From a virus: a DNA stretch of 42,942 nt. The stretch covers positions 1-42,942 of IMG/VR virus record IMGVR_UViG_3300021197_001293; one strand, 5' to 3'. Made by a program: the position numbers and the translations under genes. This document shows positions 26,141 to 36,118 of the stretch, in pieces (the stretch's first letter is position 1; each line of letters opens with the position of its first letter). The notes below the pieces were generated by a model, which saw only the letters and a list, made by a program, of their open reading frames with translations, did not search any database and was not told the origin of the DNA.

Positions 26141-29100
26141 ATGGAAGAAAAAGTATATAGAACAAAAATAGATTTAAGAGTTTTAGGAGATGAAATAAAA
26201 TTTGTTTTTTTTATGTCCGGAAATGTTAATAGTAGAACTCCTTCTGAAGTAATAAGTAAAAGAGCGTCATTTAATTTTATTTATGATACTAATTACCCAG
26301 TAGATGTTATTGTAGAAATAAAAAGTGGTGTACAAAGAACATTTCTATATTTTGACGAAAAAATACTAAAATATAATAATATAAATAAGTTTATAGGGTT
26401 AAAACCCACACCCATAATTTTAGAAGTTTTTACAAATTCTAAAGGCAATCTTGGGTTTGAAAAAATAAACACCTCAATGACTGGTGCTTTTCTAAGTCAT
26501 AAAAACTATTTTAGTAGTAGTCCTAATAGTGGAGCTATAGAACCTTTTGGTAAAATTATTGGTGGTAAAGCACATGCCTTACAAATGATAATACCAGGTG
26601 TTACATTTAGAAGAAATACAATACATAACCTATCTTTTGATATGGATATTTTCATAGAAAAATGCGGTCAATATGTACATTCACTGGACTTTAAGGTTAA
26701 TTTAGATGATGATAAAATAATTAAAGGTAATATTATAACTATAGAACCTGTAAAACAAATTACAACACCACCACAAACAATAAAATTAGAAACAACTTAT
26801 CTAACACTACACTCTAAAGATTTGTCGGATAGAGAAGTGATATACGACTACAAAAAACAATTAACACCACAAAATTGTTTACCAGAGACTTTAGATTTAA
26901 TTAGTAGTAGAGTTTACGCGGTGAAAAACCCATTAACACCAAACGTTAACTTAAATGATGTAAACCTACCAGCTAACAATTTAATACAAATACCATATAA
27001 TATTTCTAGATTTGTAGAAAACAATGAGGTTAAAGAAAGTAGAAAAGTATTTAAAAATGGAAAATATGTGTACCCATTAAATTGGGCAAGTGAATTACAA
27101 AATAATGAACTTTTTAGTGAAGCTGACAAATGTTACTCTTTAAAATTTTCTACCAAGACACAATTAAAAGCTTTTGAAGAAAAATTAAAAACACAACAAA
27201 TCGGAAGTATAGAAAATTATCCTACAATCAACTCGCAAGGACAAATACAAAATATACCCAGAACTTATTCTAGAATATCACAATGGGTTAACAGAAGTTC
27301 TTTAAATACATTTACAGATGTAAGGTTTACATATACTGTCGATGGTGATATTAACACAATAACTATTTGTCCTAGTAAAGAATGTACTGTAGGCCCCACA
27401 AAAATAGGTTCGGAAGAAGGATTATATACATCAGGTAATGAATACTTACTACCAAACGGAGAAGAATATGTAGGTTTCTACCATGTACACCCAGAAAAAG
27501 GTGCAATGGTTGGAGCAAAACATAGTCCTAAAGCACATGACCTTCTCACAGCTCTGTATACTATAGCACCTATTAGTGCTAACACTGTAACAGATTTTTG
27601 TTTTACAACATACGATAAAAAAGATGAAACAGAATTATACACAGGATTTACAGCTACGACCGGTGACCCTAATATAACTAATAAAACCTATGACCTACAT
27701 TTAAGTGGAGCTTCTTTTTCAGCTAATACGATAGTGCCTATTAGTAATATAGAGAGACAAACAAAAATGAAACTAATCGGTGATACTACTCTAGAATACA
27801 GACCATATACATTTAGTGAAGCTTATGGTAGAAATAATGGGACATTAATTTTTAATGAGTCGGATGTGGACAACTACCTTACTTATTCCGCATTAACTAG
27901 TGGTGTATATAGGTTTACATATAAGGGGTATTTAAATATAAAATATACTGATAGTCAGTGGTGTGAGTACCTAGAAAAAGCATATCCTTCCGGATTTACA
28001 GGTAGTTACCCAGGTAACGATTATGAGATTAAAAGACTTATAAATACCTCCATAATCCAAGCGGGTGATGGTGAAAAAGAAGTTGTAGCAACAGACACAG
28101 ACTTTAAATTTAATGCTGGTGAAAAATATAGAGATTGTACATCTGGGAGAGAAAAAAATATTTGTGGTGATGCACCAGATAATACTGGAATATTAAACTT
28201 TAATTTTACAGCTTCTATAATACAAGGTTCATCGACAGGTGGTACCGGAACAACATTATCTGAGTTTAAAGTTGTAAGAAGTAGAAAAACAGATGGGTTT
28301 GCAAATGATTATTTAACATTAGATGTTGATAAAAATGATTTAACTACTAGTGGTATGAATAGTTGTATATTAAGTTCTATGACATCATCTACCATATTTC
28401 ACAAACAAATACCAGTTACATTGGACACGGGATTAATAAACTTAATTAGTGGACAAACCATACAATTAAAATATGAAACAGATTGGAACTCAACTTCTAA
28501 AGGTGGGTTCTATTACTTATCCGGTGGTGCAACAGCTATAGATATAAATTTAGGTCATAGATTAGATACTAGTGGGAACACTTTAGAATCTCCTTATTAT
28601 CGTGGTATAAAAGCATCTAATGGTGTTAGTAGTAAAAAATTATTCTTTGATTCAACCAAAAAATCACTACCATTTGAGTTTAAAGTTGGTGACACTACAC
28701 AAACAATAGAACTTGATGGTACACTTTATTTGTCAGATAGTGAATGTGGTAACATACGAACACCTTTTGTCGATAATAATACCTTTGGTGGTTTAAATTT
28801 TGTAGATAGTACAGCTCCTGACGGTAAATTGGTTTGGGATATAAGTACAGAAAAACCTACAAATAACTGGCAAAGAATGATAGAAAATAATACAATAAAA
28901 GACTACATGTTAAGTGATAAATCTAATTCACAAATGACCCATATGAAAGAAAACGGGTTATTCTCATTCTACCTACCAACCTATAACAGTTATGAGTACG
29001 GTGCAAAATGTGATTTTAATTTCCCACAATTAAGCCAGTCTTATATTATAGTTAATAACTTTAAAAATTATTACGGTAATACATTATTACATTATATAGT

Positions 29101-30061
29101 AGTCACACCAGACTGTGGTTTTTATAAACCATGTTCTGGAACAAAAGTAGGTACAACTTATGATATTATACATAAAACTACACCAGCTGACTGGAAATTA
29201 GTAAATCTAAATAGAAAATTAAACATCAAAGGTAAAGACGTTAATATAGTTTCTGCTTTTTCACATTACAATCCTGAACCAGAAGTCTTATCTAATAGTA
29301 CTAAATGTAAGTACTACTGCCAATGTGGACAAGAACTCTCCAAAGCATTGAAGTTAGACCCAATATATGGAATAACTAATATATTTCACGATTTAGAAAC
29401 TAAAGAGTGTGATGATTGTTTAAAAAACGCACAAGAATATTGTTTTTCTTTAAATAATAAATGTACAGCACATTTAGTTGGGGACTGTGCAAACGATAAT
29501 ATTTATATGGGACAAGTAATAAACAATTTAAGACCAACTACATTTAACACACCTGTTACCACTACACTATTTGGTGGTTCAGACGTATCTTCTGAAGGTG
29601 GGTATCCATCAGGCCCTAGTGGAAAACCAGGTGTTGTAACAGAAGGAGGCGACCCAAGAGGAGGTGAACCAAGAGGGGGCGACCCAAGAGGAGGTAACCC
29701 AAGAGGGGGAGGTACTTTAGATACTGGAGTTTTTGTTCTTGGTGATAGGCCAACAAATATTGTAAGGTATGGTTGTAAAGAAGGACTGTGTTTTGAAGAC
29801 CCTGATGGGTTGTATACTTCATTTGAAGAATGTGTGGCAAGATGTTCACCACCACCCCCACCACCAACAGGTGGTGATGGACCAGTTAAACCTGCAACTG
29901 ATACAGAAGATGAAACTACAGAAGAAACAAGAAATGGTGGTAAATATGATGGACCAACTGAAGTTAGTGATGTGATAAAAGAAGGATTGTGTAGTGCTGG
30001 TTACTACTGGTGTGAAAGTGTTGGTAGATGCATAAGTGACAAAGAACCTTGTAAAGGATAA
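26141..30061 (+). CDS. Large tail fibre/adhesin-type protein with His motif, Gly-Pro-Arg repeats and Cys-rich C terminus
   Basis: The 1306 residues start with a beta-rich region (about 1-130) that may attach it to the tail. Residues 443-468 hold a striking His motif, with H448-x-H450-P, GAMVGAKHS (H461) and H466-D467. It recalls metal-binding HxH sites of tail fibres, though no metal is proven. The middle (about 500-1000) is beta-rich and Thr/Ser/Gly-rich. After about 1050 come CxC and CxxC clusters (CKYYCQCGQE, ECDDCLKNAQEYC). Next is a Gly-Asp-Pro-Arg-Gly repeat (about 1169-1188). Then YGCKEGLC...LYTSFEECVARC follows, the same small motif as in the giant adhesin. After a Pro-rich linker the end is GYYWCESVGRCI. 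It is probably a virion adhesin; the receptor is unknown. Confidence 0.8.
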   Translation: MEEKVYRTKIDLRVLGDEIKFVFFMSGNVNSRTPSEVISKRASFNFIYDTNYPVDVIVEIKSGVQRTFLYFDEKILKYNNINKFIGLKPTPIILEVFTNSKGNLGFEKINTSMTGAFLSHKNYFSSSPNSGAIEPFGKIIGGKAHALQMIIPGVTFRRNTIHNLSFDMDIFIEKCGQYVHSLDFKVNLDDDKIIKGNIITIEPVKQITTPPQTIKLETTYLTLHSKDLSDREVIYDYKKQLTPQNCLPETLDLISSRVYAVKNPLTPNVNLNDVNLPANNLIQIPYNISRFVENNEVKESRKVFKNGKYVYPLNWASELQNNELFSEADKCYSLKFSTKTQLKAFEEKLKTQQIGSIENYPTINSQGQIQNIPRTYSRISQWVNRSSLNTFTDVRFTYTVDGDINTITICPSKECTVGPTKIGSEEGLYTSGNEYLLPNGEEYVGFYHVHPEKGAMVGAKHSPKAHDLLTALYTIAPISANTVTDFCFTTYDKKDETELYTGFTATTGDPNITNKTYDLHLSGASFSANTIVPISNIERQTKMKLIGDTTLEYRPYTFSEAYGRNNGTLIFNESDVDNYLTYSALTSGVYRFTYKGYLNIKYTDSQWCEYLEKAYPSGFTGSYPGNDYEIKRLINTSIIQAGDGEKEVVATDTDFKFNAGEKYRDCTSGREKNICGDAPDNTGILNFNFTASIIQGSSTGGTGTTLSEFKVVRSRKTDGFANDYLTLDVDKNDLTTSGMNSCILSSMTSSTIFHKQIPVTLDTGLINLISGQTIQLKYETDWNSTSKGGFYYLSGGATAIDINLGHRLDTSGNTLESPYYRGIKASNGVSSKKLFFDSTKKSLPFEFKVGDTTQTIELDGTLYLSDSECGNIRTPFVDNNTFGGLNFVDSTAPDGKLVWDISTEKPTNNWQRMIENNTIKDYMLSDKSNSQMTHMKENGLFSFYLPTYNSYEYGAKCDFNFPQLSQSYIIVNNFKNYYGNTLLHYIVVTPDCGFYKPCSGTKVGTTYDIIHKTTPADWKLVNLNRKLNIKGKDVNIVSAFSHYNPEPEVLSNSTKCKYYCQCGQELSKALKLDPIYGITNIFHDLETKECDDCLKNAQEYCFSLNNKCTAHLVGDCANDNIYMGQVINNLRPTTFNTPVTTTLFGGSDVSSEGGYPSGPSGKPGVVTEGGDPRGGEPRGGDPRGGNPRGGGTLDTGVFVLGDRPTNIVRYGCKEGLCFEDPDGLYTSFEECVARCSPPPPPPTGGDGPVKPATDTEDETTEETRNGGKYDGPTEVSDVIKEGLCSAGYYWCESVGRCISDKEPCKG
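29645..29704 (+). repeat. Four tandem 15-base repeats, unit GGAGGYRACCCAAGA
   Basis: Units at 29645-29659, 29660-29674, 29675-29689 and 29690-29704 differ at a few positions (A/G at base 3, C/T at base 6, G/A at base 7, C/A at base 9). In frame they encode a five-residue GGDPR-type unit (D, E, D, N variants). This is a flexible linker before the Cys-rich end of the 1306-residue protein and a likely place for copy-number change. Confidence 0.85.
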
Positions 30062-30076
30062 AAATAAAATATAATT

Positions 30077-33000
30077 ATGGCAATAGCAACATCTAACGGA
30101 GATATAATGTTAATCAACTATAATGTAGAACACACATTAAGTGGTAAGTGTAATGGGCAAATATGGTCTGTCGACGTTTCCGGTAATACAAGTGTGATTC
30201 CACCATATACTGTTAGTTGGTCTGGTAGTAGTAATAGTTATACAGCAGATACTTTTGATATTATAAATTTATGTGAGGGTTGGTATGAGGCTACTATTAC
30301 CGATTCTCGAGGTAATACTGGTAGTACCGAACTACAAGTAAGTGGATTTACGGTACCATTAATAGAAGCAACATTATCCAATAATGACTGTGTACTAGAC
30401 ACCAATAAACTAGGACAAATTAGTGTTACAACCTCAACAACAACAACATCTAGTTTTAGGTATGACTTGGTTAAAAATGGAAAAGTTGTGGATAGATATT
30501 ATGGTACAACTGCTGATACAACACATATATTTTCTGGTGTGACTAATGGGGTATACACTGTTAGTGTTATTGAAGATAGACCTATGAATACAAACATAGC
30601 ACCTGATAATAGTGGGTGTACACCATATAACTATAACGATGGTAATAATGGAATGAGTACTGCAGGATGGAATCTTAACACCCTTTCCGGTAGTAGTATG
30701 AGCTGGGAACCATATGTACCCAACGCACCTTATGATATGCCATTTAGTTCTGGGTGGGGACCAGCACCAGCGACTTCTGCAGCATACTTTGATACTGGAC
30801 TAGGTGTGGATGGAAAAGTTTATAGTAGTAATCCATATGTGTGGTTTTACACCGGTACAACAGCTAGTAGATTAACAGATAGTAGTGATGATTGGTATTT
30901 AGGTGAAGCCGCCATAGACATGACAGAGGGTGGTAATCTAGGACCAACAACATTAGCAGCAACCGCGGGAAACATAGGAAAATTTTACTATAATACAGTA
31001 ATTCAAAAATATCTATATTGGTGGCCAGCACAGGGAGCTAGTTATGGTTGGAGAACATTAGACCCTAGACAAAATTATGGCATATTTGGTAACCCAGTAG
31101 CAGTTAGTGGTTTAACAGGTACATCTTATGGTGTAACAATAGAAGATGTTAGTTCTAGTGATTACTCAGTTAATTCGGGTGGTACAGTAGCTGTTGGGAC
31201 AGGAATAGTTTTAGAAGGTGGTTCATCACAACTTTATGCTACTAGTGGAAATATTAGTGGGGTTGTGGGTAAACAAAGTTTATGTTCGTACTACAATTAC
31301 ACTTGGGAAGTTACATTTAGAAGTGGGGCAGCTGATGACGATACTATAGGTATTACTCTTGCATCTTTTAGGGATGATAGAGGTAAATATGGACCTACAG
31401 GTGTGACACATACTTTAGACTTAATATTTAATGGTAGCCAAGGTACAACTACAGTCGCTACTAATAATGGTGCTGACGCATATGCATTTAGTAACTATAA
31501 CACACCTAAATTTAGAAATTGTAACGGTGGGTGTAGTGGTGCAGAAACAACTAACTATGGTATAACTACAGTATTGAGTAACACAGCAAGTAAAACACCA
31601 TTTACCACCAGTACCAATTGGAATGTTATGGGCGCAACCAGAATTAGGGTAAATAGATATGGTGATTTTGGTGAATTTTTTACAATTGATTTTACAGATA
31701 CTATGGCTAACGCTTCGGGGGGTGCAATAACAAAAGGTAATGGTGATGCGAATCCATATAATTCTACCTATACTATAGATTTTAATTTATTAGATAAAAG
31801 TACTTGGGTAGGAGATAATGCTTCAGCTCCTTATTGGGTGGATAACTATGCTTTATGTAAGTATTTGGGGTCTAGAGGTATTGGTTTTTTTGCTAGTTCA
31901 CAAGATGATGCCAGATTCTACCATATGCAATTTACCGGTGGTTCTTTTAATGAATATTTAGAAGGACCAATATGTGGTGTGGATGACGGACCAACCGAAA
32001 CCATAGGTATTACAGCTACTACAGCTACAACAGTAAATATAAATAATACTAAATGTAGACCTAAATATAACACAACCCAAAAAGGGGTACCACAAGTAAG
32101 ACCCACAATTAAAGCTTCATTACAAACAATGCCATCACCAGCATTAACTATTAATGGTTTAAGTAGACCTACCACAACAGTATCTACAGAGGTTGGTGGT
32201 AAACCAGCACTAGAAGTTTACAATTTAGAAAACACTAAAGGTAAAAATATACAATTCTATTTTGGTGGTAATAACCAGGATATGATTTTTGAAAATGCAT
32301 ACCCTAAATTTAGAGTATACCCCTATATATTTGAAACTGAACAAGTAGCTCCATTAGCCGATTACGAAGCGATATTTGACACAATGCCAGCTTACATGGA
32401 TAGTGATGTTAAATCCATAATATTTAGTGCTGAAACATTCATGCCATTATCAGGGTTGTCTACAGATACCTCATGGGAATTTATAATAAGACCTAGTTAT
32501 TTATATAAAGATAAAAATTCTACAACAGATACTTGGGTGGATACAGCAGAATACCCAACAAGTAGGGATATAGATGCGGGTAAAGATTTTTACATGGTGG
32601 TACTACAAAACCCACCAGTACCACAAATATATTTAGACGACTTTGATGTACCAATAACAGGTTACGCGGTATTAAGAACTGAAACTTATAAATTAGTAAG
32701 TGGTTCCGGTGATTTACCTGATACGACAGCAACCACGTATACTTCATCTACATTTTACTACACACTGGAATCACCAGTAGCTAGTAGACCTATGGTTAGT
32801 GTTAATGGTGTTGTTTTAAAAGAAGGAAGAAGTGGTACTACAGTACCTGATGGGTATAATGCAGGTGGGATTGCATCAAACGATTATGGTGATTATTATT
32901 TTTATGAAAATACAAGAAGTGTTATATTTCACCCAGAAACAGTACAGAATGGTGATGACCTACAATTTATGTATGATACACAAGGTGGTGCGTATACACA

Positions 33001-33637
33001 ATCTGTAGAAATCCCAGGGACAGTGAGTACCGAATCAACCGATAGAATATATGAAGAAAATGGGTATTATTACGTTAATCTAGAAAAACAATCTGTTGGA
33101 GCGATAACATTGGCAATAAATGGGGTATTACAAAATGATAAAAAAGATTATAGAAAATTTAGTGACACTAAAATACAATTACTAAATGAACCATCAACAT
33201 ATAGTAGTGGTGATGTGTTAGTTTTATTTTACAAAACAATTTATAGGGTAATATCAGCACCTATAACTAAAGACCCTATTGTACCAGTAACATATACAAA
33301 AAATAATAACTTAGAAGAAGAAATAATAGTTAGACTTTTTAATTCTACTGGTAATTTAGTACAAGAACTTAGAGACAAAATAGATATTGATATGTCAGGT
33401 AATATATTTAGAGAATTTAAATTATTACCTCCCGACCCAGATAGTTATTATTACTATGTTTTGGTAAGAAGATACTACCCATTGATTGGGGGACAAACAA
33501 TTACAAGTGAATCACAGACAGACACAATAAACTTTGTTATGGATAGAAACGTATTCTATTCACCACCAAGAAACAATAATTCAACAATAATCTCAAACAC
33601 CTCTAGTGGTAGTATTTCTTCGGGTGGTGGATATTAA
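30077..33637 (+). CDS. Tail adhesin-type protein with SprB-like and lectin-like modules
   Basis: The 1186 residues begin with a SprB-like module (about 21-91): PPYTVSWSGSSNSY, then NLCEGWYEATITDSRGNTGS. This matches the repeat of the Bacteroidota gliding adhesin SprB. A related unit follows (about 91-182), ending with a TNGVYTVSVIEDRP strand. A beta-rich section (about 403-590) with YTWEVTFRSGAADDDTIGI and ASFRDDRGKYGP looks like a lectin-type jelly roll. Two copies of a short unit follow, near residue 905 (MVSVNGVVLKEG) and 1010 (ITLAINGVLQNDKKDY). Each ends with GDxLxxxY, as in many fibre shafts. The tail is Ser/Gly-rich and ends SSGGGY, like the protein at 22728. No signal peptide is seen. 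A host-binding role is inferred. Confidence 0.8.
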   Translation: MAIATSNGDIMLINYNVEHTLSGKCNGQIWSVDVSGNTSVIPPYTVSWSGSSNSYTADTFDIINLCEGWYEATITDSRGNTGSTELQVSGFTVPLIEATLSNNDCVLDTNKLGQISVTTSTTTTSSFRYDLVKNGKVVDRYYGTTADTTHIFSGVTNGVYTVSVIEDRPMNTNIAPDNSGCTPYNYNDGNNGMSTAGWNLNTLSGSSMSWEPYVPNAPYDMPFSSGWGPAPATSAAYFDTGLGVDGKVYSSNPYVWFYTGTTASRLTDSSDDWYLGEAAIDMTEGGNLGPTTLAATAGNIGKFYYNTVIQKYLYWWPAQGASYGWRTLDPRQNYGIFGNPVAVSGLTGTSYGVTIEDVSSSDYSVNSGGTVAVGTGIVLEGGSSQLYATSGNISGVVGKQSLCSYYNYTWEVTFRSGAADDDTIGITLASFRDDRGKYGPTGVTHTLDLIFNGSQGTTTVATNNGADAYAFSNYNTPKFRNCNGGCSGAETTNYGITTVLSNTASKTPFTTSTNWNVMGATRIRVNRYGDFGEFFTIDFTDTMANASGGAITKGNGDANPYNSTYTIDFNLLDKSTWVGDNASAPYWVDNYALCKYLGSRGIGFFASSQDDARFYHMQFTGGSFNEYLEGPICGVDDGPTETIGITATTATTVNINNTKCRPKYNTTQKGVPQVRPTIKASLQTMPSPALTINGLSRPTTTVSTEVGGKPALEVYNLENTKGKNIQFYFGGNNQDMIFENAYPKFRVYPYIFETEQVAPLADYEAIFDTMPAYMDSDVKSIIFSAETFMPLSGLSTDTSWEFIIRPSYLYKDKNSTTDTWVDTAEYPTSRDIDAGKDFYMVVLQNPPVPQIYLDDFDVPITGYAVLRTETYKLVSGSGDLPDTTATTYTSSTFYYTLESPVASRPMVSVNGVVLKEGRSGTTVPDGYNAGGIASNDYGDYYFYENTRSVIFHPETVQNGDDLQFMYDTQGGAYTQSVEIPGTVSTESTDRIYEENGYYYVNLEKQSVGAITLAINGVLQNDKKDYRKFSDTKIQLLNEPSTYSSGDVLVLFYKTIYRVISAPITKDPIVPVTYTKNNNLEEEIIVRLFNSTGNLVQELRDKIDIDMSGNIFREFKLLPPDPDSYYYYVLVRRYYPLIGGQTITSESQTDTINFVMDRNVFYSPPRNNNSTIISNTSSGSISSGGGY

Positions 33638-33670
33638 TATAGAATATAGTGAACAAACTAAAATAAAAGG

Positions 33671-33679
33671 TATTTATGA
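33671..33679 (+). promoter_or_regulatory. TATTTATGA motif, candidate phage promoter element
   Basis: It lies in the 57-base gap before the 807-residue fibre gene, ending 15 bases before the ATG at 33695. It is the fifth intergenic copy of the TATTTATNA pattern. It would start the unit of related fibre genes. Function is inferred. Confidence 0.35.
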
Positions 33680-33694
33680 TTAAAGACAAAAATT

Positions 33695-36118
33695 ATGAGT
33701 TATATAGTTAAAAACAGTACACAAGGAGCTATCGTAGCTCGATTAACAGACGCTGGTAGGAAAAAACTATCAGAAGGTAAATTAAATATTGGACTATTCC
33801 AAGTAGGAGACAGTGAATTTTGTTATGATTGTTACACTAATTCACTAACATTTGCTACTGGTACACATATTTTACAAGCAGAACATAACGCACAAAATCT
33901 CTTAGGTTTTCCAGCAAAAAATAAAGGACATGTTAAATACCCGTTACAAGATGGTATAGCTAGTGGTGATACATTTGGTCCAACAATACCACAACCAGGA
34001 TTCGAAGAAGTTTACAATACAGCAGCTCAAAGAGGATTTTTTAGTGGTACGGGTTGTAACTTTGGTGCAGAAGTAGGGTTTGAATACGTACTGAACTCAA
34101 ATTGGGTAACACCAGCCTCAGCTATGACTGGAGGTGCAACCATGCAAATATTAAGTGCTGGTACAACAAGTCTTTTTGCTGACGAATGTTACACAGATAT
34201 TGATTACACACCCATGCCAGGAGATTTAATTTCGGTAACCTACCAACTATCTGGGGGCACTAGTTGTTTTGAATTAAACTGTGACGCACCTTCACCTACA
34301 CTATTCTACCAAGTTTTAGATAATGGAGGTGTAGCATCCGACCAACAAACTACTACTATAACGTTAACATTAGATAGAAATATAGCTGATTTTAATAACA
34401 GTGCAAATTTAGCATTCCAATCATACTCCGCTGAAACTTTTGCTAGGGTAAGGGTTTATCCTGGGATGTCAGCTGACCCTATGACAACTGATAGTATATA
34501 TGTTACCGCAAATACTTCTACGTATTGGTGTAACGACACACTCTCATTTAATAGTTGTTGTGATGTGTCAGAATTTGACGCTCAAATATGGAATATGAAC
34601 ATTAATTGGACACATACTGTAGCCGGAGTAGACCCGGCAATATACGAAGGGGTAAATCATTATGGGTCAAGTGGATATTCAGGTTCTAAAGAATATTTTG
34701 GTTTAGAGAGCGATAATGGACAAACATTTAGTAATACCGCTTATGACAATTATCAAGATTATTTTGCTGGTACCTGGTATTATGATTCATTTAGTAATGT
34801 TAGAGGGGTTAAACCTTCAGAACAAAAATGTGCTGGATTCATACACTACACCAACTTAAACACCACAGATTTCTATGGTGAAAAATTTGCTTTAGAATCT
34901 GTAGGTTATAACCCAGCAACCACAATAGGTGAAGCACGTAATTTTAAAATGCATTTACCTTGGTTAATGTGGCATAAAAAAACAAGTGTTACCGGTTCTG
35001 GTGCAGGTACGGGAATGGGAGACGAAACGAAATATGGTCAAACTTTTTATGTTGACCCAGTTGGATTTAGTGTTTTCCCAGTAGGTGCTCAACCACACAT
35101 AATGCAATCCAACCTTAATCCTAATATGAATGATGATGGACTAAGATATTATCATTTATGGGATGATAATTCAGGTAGTGGAACAACTAACCCTAATAGG
35201 GTGGGTAAAGTATTCCCAGATTATAAAATGGTGGTAATTGATGATGAAGAATTATTAGCAGCAATGTCGTATAAATCAAATAGAAGTTGGACTTTACCAG
35301 CACCTAAAACAGAAAAATTCCCAGCTGGTACTATGTGTACCACAGGATGTACTGGAGGTGCTGTACAATTCCCTGGTGATACACTTTATATGACATATAT
35401 GTTGGTTAATACTGGAATGACTACTGGATTACACTGTAATTATTATGTTAAAGAAACAAAAGTACCTGGAGAAACCGCTTTTGACGTAGCTTTTACATTG
35501 GGTAGAGAATTCCCTTATTTAATTACTGATGAGTTAGGTACTGGATTTACAGCAACAAAAGTATACATATTAACACAACTAGTTCAAAATGGAAACACAT
35601 TAAATCCAGCAGATTGGCATTATAGAGATGTGACTGCTGAGTTAACAAATCATACTGTGGGAGATAAAATTTCCGCTTCACAACTAGTAGGTCACACTTT
35701 TTATATAACTGAAGATTATACAGCTGGTAGTACTGCAACTTGTCCTTACTGGTCTGCAATGACTTCTTATAACTTAGATAATTTTATAAATATTCCTAGT
35801 GTGACAGAACCAACACACTTACAATTTGGGGATGAATATTTCTTCTATGGGTCACTAGCAACAGATATAATGGCAACAATATATGAAATGAAACATGTAG
35901 TACAATTAGGTAATAATCAGTACACACAATCAACAAATCCAACTTGGGTAGATTATAACTTAGCAAATGCTACTTTACCAGCAGCTAACGCTAGAATAAC
36001 CGAAATTGGTTTATTTGATAATGAAAATGGGAATCCAGATTTAATGGCTATTGCTAAATTGCAGTCACCTATTACAAGAACGGGGACTCAACAATTTACA
36101 ATAACTATTGATTTTTAA
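33695..36118 (+). CDS. Tail fibre-type protein, full-length member of a local paralogous family
   Basis: The 807 residues have a short N-terminal domain (about 1-60) with VARLTDAGRKKLSEGKLN then GLFQVGDSEFCYD. It is shared in pattern with the proteins at 36118 and 36978. The C-terminal domain (about 766-807) has ITEIGLFDNENGNPDLMAIA then a strand-rich end (QQFTITIDF), shared with the protein at 39305. The middle is a Thr/Ser/Asn/Gly-rich beta region. This is the layout of phage tail fibre or collar proteins with a tail-attachment head and a trimerising or tip end. No catalytic motif is seen. Its stop overlaps the next start (TAATG). It is probably a structural fibre; which receptor it binds, if any, is unknown. 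Confidence 0.8.
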   Translation: MSYIVKNSTQGAIVARLTDAGRKKLSEGKLNIGLFQVGDSEFCYDCYTNSLTFATGTHILQAEHNAQNLLGFPAKNKGHVKYPLQDGIASGDTFGPTIPQPGFEEVYNTAAQRGFFSGTGCNFGAEVGFEYVLNSNWVTPASAMTGGATMQILSAGTTSLFADECYTDIDYTPMPGDLISVTYQLSGGTSCFELNCDAPSPTLFYQVLDNGGVASDQQTTTITLTLDRNIADFNNSANLAFQSYSAETFARVRVYPGMSADPMTTDSIYVTANTSTYWCNDTLSFNSCCDVSEFDAQIWNMNINWTHTVAGVDPAIYEGVNHYGSSGYSGSKEYFGLESDNGQTFSNTAYDNYQDYFAGTWYYDSFSNVRGVKPSEQKCAGFIHYTNLNTTDFYGEKFALESVGYNPATTIGEARNFKMHLPWLMWHKKTSVTGSGAGTGMGDETKYGQTFYVDPVGFSVFPVGAQPHIMQSNLNPNMNDDGLRYYHLWDDNSGSGTTNPNRVGKVFPDYKMVVIDDEELLAAMSYKSNRSWTLPAPKTEKFPAGTMCTTGCTGGAVQFPGDTLYMTYMLVNTGMTTGLHCNYYVKETKVPGETAFDVAFTLGREFPYLITDELGTGFTATKVYILTQLVQNGNTLNPADWHYRDVTAELTNHTVGDKISASQLVGHTFYITEDYTAGSTATCPYWSAMTSYNLDNFINIPSVTEPTHLQFGDEYFFYGSLATDIMATIYEMKHVVQLGNNQYTQSTNPTWVDYNLANATLPAANARITEIGLFDNENGNPDLMAIAKLQSPITRTGTQQFTITIDF

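Noticed and set aside
27467-27544. JAMM/MPN metallopeptidase
   Set aside because: HxH is present, but the following Ser and Asp spacing does not fit HxH-x7-SxxD and no upstream Glu strand is evident, so I kept only a His-motif note.
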